This document shows positions 14,274 through 17,603 of a stretch of DNA of 17,603 bases, piece by piece. Positions within the stretch are counted from its first letter, which is position 1; every line of letters begins with the position of its first letter. Made by a program: the position numbers and the translations under genes. The notes under the pieces are model-generated. The model saw only the letters and a program-made list of their open reading frames with translations. It made no database searches and was not told where the DNA came from. The DNA is taken from contig FR901698.1 in the NCBI GenBank assembly GCA_000437675.1, positions 1-17,603 of the forward strand. Reading direction: 5' to 3'. Source of the DNA: Prevotella sp. CAG:891 (GTDB lineage: Bacteria > Bacteroidota > Bacteroidia > Bacteroidales > Bacteroidaceae).

Positions 14274-16154
14274 TTAACGCCCCATCATCACCAACAGCAC
14301 GCTGATGTCGCTGGGCGAAACCCCCGGAATGCGGCTCGCCTGCGCCAACGTTTCGGGACGGATAGCCGAAAGCTTCTGACGCGCTTCGGTGCTGAGTTGC
14401 GTGATTTCATCGTAGTTGAACAAGCCGCCAATCTTGATGTTTTCCAAACGCTGCATCTTGTCGGCCAAAGCCCGTTCGCGAGCAATGTAACCGTGATACT
14501 TCATTTCAATTTCGGCCGCCTCGATGGTTTCGGCTTTATCTACTGAAATGCCGTTGAGAAACTCGCTGAAAGCCTTGATTTCGTCCGACAGATTCTGAAG
14601 CGTGATTTGCGGACGGTTAATCAAATCGAACAACTTGCAACCACCATGAAGCGGCGTTGTGCCCAAACGCTCCAGAAACGGATTGATGCGCGGCGCCTTG
14701 ATGGGAAACGTTTTGCAAAAGTCGATGATTTCGCCGATTTTATCGCGCTTGGCATGGAAACGCTCCAAACGCTCGGCCGAAGCCAAACCAAATTGTTCAG
14801 CGTAGGGCGTCAGGCGAATGTCTGCATTGTCCTGACGAAGCAGAATGCGGTATTCGGCACGCGACGTAAACATGCGGTAAGGTTCGTCGACACCCTTCGT
14901 CACCAAATCGTCGATGAGTACGCCAATGTAAGCCTCGTCGCGTTGCAGCGTAAAACGGTCGGTGCCGCCACCAGCCATCAAAGCTGCATTCACACCCGCA
15001 ACCAAACCCTGGCCCGCCGCTTCCTCGTAGCCCGTGGTACCATTGACCTGTCCGGCAAAGAAAAGACCCGGCACCCGTTTCGATTCGAGCGAGTGGTGCA
15101 GTTGCGTAGGGTCGAAAAAGTCGTATTCAATAGCGTAGCCCGGACGGAACACCGTGACATCGCGGAAACAAGGAATGCGCTTCAATGCTTCGATTTGCAC
15201 ATCCATCGGTAAACTCGACGAAAAACCGTTCAGGTAAAGTTCGTTCGTGTCCAAACCTTCGGGTTCCAAAAACAGCGGATGGCTGTCGCGGTCGGGGAAC
15301 GTTACGATTTTCGTTTCGATGCTCGGACAATAGCGCGGGCCGATGCTCTGAATCTGTCCGTTGTAAAGCGGCGAGTCGGCCAAACCGCTACGCAGCATTT
15401 CGTGAACCTCGGCATTCGTTTCGCACGTCCAGCACGGAAGTTGGGGTAGAGGACGCAAGGGCGAGATGAACGAAAAACGGTGGAAGTCCGTTTCGCCCGG
15501 TTGCTCCTCCATTTCCTCCAAATGCACCGACCGTTTGTCGATGCGCACCGGCGTACCCGTTTTCATGCGATCGGAACGGATGCCCAGCGCATTGATCGAC
15601 TCCGTCAGGAAGTTAGCCGCCGGTTCCGCGCAACGGCCCCCCTGCACCTGCTTACGCCCAATGTGCATCAAGCCGCGCAGAAAAGTACCCGCCGTAACCA
15701 CCACCGCCTTGGCGCGGAGTTCTGCGCCCCAGATGGTACGCACGCCACAAGCCGCCCCCTGTTCGGTAAGGATTTCCGTAGCCTCGTCCTGCCAAATGTG
15801 CAAATTATCCGTATTCTCCAAGTGCTTGCGCCATTCCTGAATGAAGCGCATACGGTCACACTGCGCACGCGGGCTCCACATAGCCGGTCCTTTTGAGCGG
15901 TTGAGCATACGGAACTGAATAGCCGTAGCATCCGTTACCACACCGGTGAGTCCACCCAGTGCATCAATTTCGCGCACGATTTGTCCTTTCGCAATACCGC
16001 CGATAGCCGGGTTACAGCTCATTTGAGCTATTTTGTTCATATCCATGGTAATGAGGCACGTTTTTGCCCCCATGCGAGCCGCAGCGTGTGCTGCTTCGCA
16101 TCCGGCGTGTCCGGCACCGATTACCACGACATCGTAATGAAAAACTGTATTCAT
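14274..16154 (-). CDS. mnmG: tRNA uridine-5-carboxymethylaminomethyl modification enzyme, FAD subunit
   Basis: MnmG, with MnmE, puts the carboxymethylaminomethyl group on the wobble uridine (U34) of certain tRNAs, using FAD, NADH and a folate one-carbon donor. The 626-residue reading has the FAD-binding GAGHAG (13-18) after VVVI. Both family signatures are present: GPRYCPSIETK and AGQVNGTTGYEEAAGQG. So is the block FTSRAEYRILLRQDNADIRL, and the C-terminal helical part thought to bind MnmE and tRNA ends in VSPSDISVLLVMMGR. The frame is open 18 codons upstream, but MNTVFHYDVVVIGAG is the family start and the extension would overlap the promoter. It is the first gene of its unit, driven by a textbook promoter 25 bases upstream. 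mnmE is not in the window. Confidence 0.98.
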   Translation of the reverse strand: MNTVFHYDVVVIGAGHAGCEAAHAAARMGAKTCLITMDMNKIAQMSCNPAIGGIAKGQIVREIDALGGLTGVVTDATAIQFRMLNRSKGPAMWSPRAQCDRMRFIQEWRKHLENTDNLHIWQDEATEILTEQGAACGVRTIWGAELRAKAVVVTAGTFLRGLMHIGRKQVQGGRCAEPAANFLTESINALGIRSDRMKTGTPVRIDKRSVHLEEMEEQPGETDFHRFSFISPLRPLPQLPCWTCETNAEVHEMLRSGLADSPLYNGQIQSIGPRYCPSIETKIVTFPDRDSHPLFLEPEGLDTNELYLNGFSSSLPMDVQIEALKRIPCFRDVTVFRPGYAIEYDFFDPTQLHHSLESKRVPGLFFAGQVNGTTGYEEAAGQGLVAGVNAALMAGGGTDRFTLQRDEAYIGVLIDDLVTKGVDEPYRMFTSRAEYRILLRQDNADIRLTPYAEQFGLASAERLERFHAKRDKIGEIIDFCKTFPIKAPRINPFLERLGTTPLHGGCKLFDLINRPQITLQNLSDEIKAFSEFLNGISVDKAETIEAAEIEMKYHGYIARERALADKMQRLENIKIGGLFNYDEITQLSTEARQKLSAIRPETLAQASRIPGVSPSDISVLLVMMGR

Positions 16155-16178
16155 TCGTCTATTGTTTTGTTTTGGATG

Positions 16179-16209
16179 CAAAGTTAGTGCAAACCGAATG
16201 CAGAGCAAA
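16179..16209 (-). promoter_or_regulatory. mnmG promoter, full Bacteroidota consensus
   Basis: On the minus strand TTTG (16209-16206), exactly 19 bases, then TAACTTTG (16186-16179). This is the complete TTTG-N19-TAnnTTTG consensus. The box ends 24 bases before the mnmG ATG, giving a leader of under 20 bases. It also supports the chosen start. Confidence 0.85.
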
Positions 16210-16324
16210 AAAGAAAGCTTGTTTTCTTTTTTGGTATGCTGAGGTAGTTCACCATACTTCCGGATAGCGTAAAAGGAAAAAGAGCTTTCTCAAAACAATA
16301 AATCAAATAATAAAGCCCCCACCG

Positions 16325-16355
16325 TTTGCCACCTCATAAAAAAGTCATACCTTTG
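16325..16355 (+). promoter_or_regulatory. promoter of the DUF2851 gene, full Bacteroidota consensus
   Basis: TTTG (16325-16328), exactly 19 bases, then TACCTTTG (16348-16355): the complete consensus on the plus strand. The ATG follows 95 bases later, so the leader is about 88 bases long. With the mnmG promoter it makes a clean divergent pair. Confidence 0.82.
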
Positions 16356-16450
16356 TTGGATTACCCAGCCCGCAAAAGCCAAGGCAAAATTTCAACTCCT
16401 ACAAACCACGGCGCAGGGCAGGGGAGTACATCACCTTTAAGACAAATACC

Positions 16451-17603
16451 ATGAAATATTTGCTACATTACGTTTGGCAACATCGCCTGTATCCGCCCGA
16501 AACACTTTGCACGCAAACCGGACAGCTTATTGAAGTTATCGACCCCGGTGTACACAATATGCAGCAATCAGGACCCGACTTCTTCAACGCCAAACTACGC
16601 ATCGAAGGAGTGATATGGGCAGGCAATGTCGAAATACACGAACGCGCCTCCGACTGGTACCGGCATCACCACGAAACCGATGCCGCCTACAACAACGTGA
16701 TACTCCACGTCGTCGGACAAATAGACCGCGAAGTGCAAACCGCCGACGGAAAAACATTGCCGCAGGTCAGCGTGAAAGTGCCCGAACACATTTTGAACAA
16801 TTATCACGAACTCACCAACGAAGAAACCTATCCCCCCTGTTATCGCATCGTTCCACACCTTGAGCCCCTTCATGTACATGCCTGGATGAACCGCCTCACC
16901 GTTGAACGACTCGAAGAAAAAACACAGCGCATTCAGCGTTACCTCAGCCTCACCGATGGCGACTGGGAACGCGTGTTCTTCATAACCCTTGCCCGAAACT
17001 TTGGCTTCGGAACCAACGCACAAGCCTTTGAACAATGGGCCCTGACCATCGACCCCCAAGCCATTGGCAAGCACCGCGACAATGCCTTTCAGGTTGAAGC
17101 CTTCTTCATGGGACAAGCCGGACTGCTCGCCCCCCAAGCCCTTGCCCCCGACCGCATCGACGACTACTTTACCCGGTTGCAAAATGAATACGCCTTTCTG
17201 CGTCACAAGTTCAGCCTGCAGCCCCTCGTCGGCAATCCGTGGAAGTTTGGCCGTTTGCGCCCCCAGAATTTTCCCCACGTCAGGCTGTCGCAGCTTGTGC
17301 AACTCTATGTAGAACGCCGCACCGACTTTTCGCGCCTGCTTGAATGCACCGACGTCAAATCCTTCCGCCAGTTTTTCCGCGTCAGCGCCACCCCCTACTG
17401 GCAACAACATTACACCTTTGGCGAAGAAAGCACCCTTGGCGCAAAAACGCTGCAAACCGCCTCGCTCAACCTGCTCATCATCAACACCGCCGCACCGCTG
17501 CTCTTTGCCTACGGCCGACACCTGATGAACGAAGACATGGCCGAACGCGCCTTTACCCTGCTCGAAGCCCTGCCCCCCGAACGCAACTACATTACCCGCT
17601 GCT
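16451..17603 (+). CDS. DUF2851 family protein, 3' end beyond the window
   Basis: Starting at ATG 16451 the frame stays open for 384 codons to the window end. The family, recognised by the block GPDFFNAKLRI (41-51) followed by WAGNVEIHERASDW (56-69) and YNNVILHVV (80-88), is common in Bacteroidota, has about 420-430 residues and has no established function. The conserved Glu61/His63 and Asp68-Trp69 suggest an active site, but I cannot name a reaction. No signal peptide or membrane segment is seen, so it should be cytoplasmic. Codons are rich in C-ending forms such as GCC, ACC and CCC, and the opposite strand carries a long open frame that is only a shadow. It diverges from mnmG. Confidence 0.88.
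   Translation, partial: MKYLLHYVWQHRLYPPETLCTQTGQLIEVIDPGVHNMQQSGPDFFNAKLRIEGVIWAGNVEIHERASDWYRHHHETDAAYNNVILHVVGQIDREVQTADGKTLPQVSVKVPEHILNNYHELTNEETYPPCYRIVPHLEPLHVHAWMNRLTVERLEEKTQRIQRYLSLTDGDWERVFFITLARNFGFGTNAQAFEQWALTIDPQAIGKHRDNAFQVEAFFMGQAGLLAPQALAPDRIDDYFTRLQNEYAFLRHKFSLQPLVGNPWKFGRLRPQNFPHVRLSQLVQLYVERRTDFSRLLECTDVKSFRQFFRVSATPYWQQHYTFGEESTLGAKTLQTASLNLLIINTAAPLLFAYGRHLMNEDMAERAFTLLEALPPERNYITRC

Noticed and set aside
16595..17521. 308-codon minus-strand open frame
   Set aside because: It is the antisense shadow of the DUF2851 gene, whose plus-strand frame has the recognisable family motifs and a consensus promoter.

Overview
The window looks like chromosomal DNA of a Bacteroidota species, most probably Prevotella-like. 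The reasons are near-consensus Bacteroidota promoters (TTTG-N19-TAnnTTTG), starts without Shine-Dalgarno sequences, and a housekeeping set (mnmG, apt, uvrC, dtd, a MazG-type pyrophosphohydrolase, deoC) in an order I associate with this phylum. Genus is an inference. I see no rRNA, tRNA, CRISPR array or insertion sequence.

Left part (1 to about 4.7 kb) is visibly A+T-richer than the rest and looks acquired. After a gene-poor 446-base stretch with a perfect 14-bp inverted repeat there is a small cysteine-rich gene interrupted by an in-frame amber codon (447-797). Then, on the minus strand, comes a four-gene DpnII-type (GATC) restriction-modification cassette, transcribed right to left: DpnM-like methylase, an unfamiliar PD-(D/E)XK (NucS-like) nuclease gene, DpnII-type endonuclease, DpnA-like methylase. 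A 45-bp imperfect palindrome sits just upstream of the first gene, over its likely promoter. GATC itself is very rare in the whole window (7 sites found by eye, about 65-70 expected).

Middle part (4.7-9.4 kb): polA (minus) and a long-chain polyprenyl diphosphate synthase (plus) diverge from a shared region in which both -7 boxes lie in a 13-bp perfect inverted repeat. A strong terminator follows the prenyl synthase. Next is a gene-poor stretch of about 500 bases with four 21-bp tandem repeats, closed by the deoC terminator.

Right part (9.4-16.2 kb), all on the minus strand: mnmG and apt, then a strong terminator, then uvrC, dtd, MazG-like and deoC. The theme is tRNA modification and quality control, purine salvage, nucleotide clean-up and excision repair. 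A perfect 16-bp parS site (TGTTTCACGTGAAACA) lies between mnmG and apt, which suggests this locus is near the replication origin or is a ParB loading site; a one-mismatch parS-like site lies inside polA. At the right edge a DUF2851 gene diverges from mnmG; both have textbook promoters. The DUF2851 gene runs off the window.
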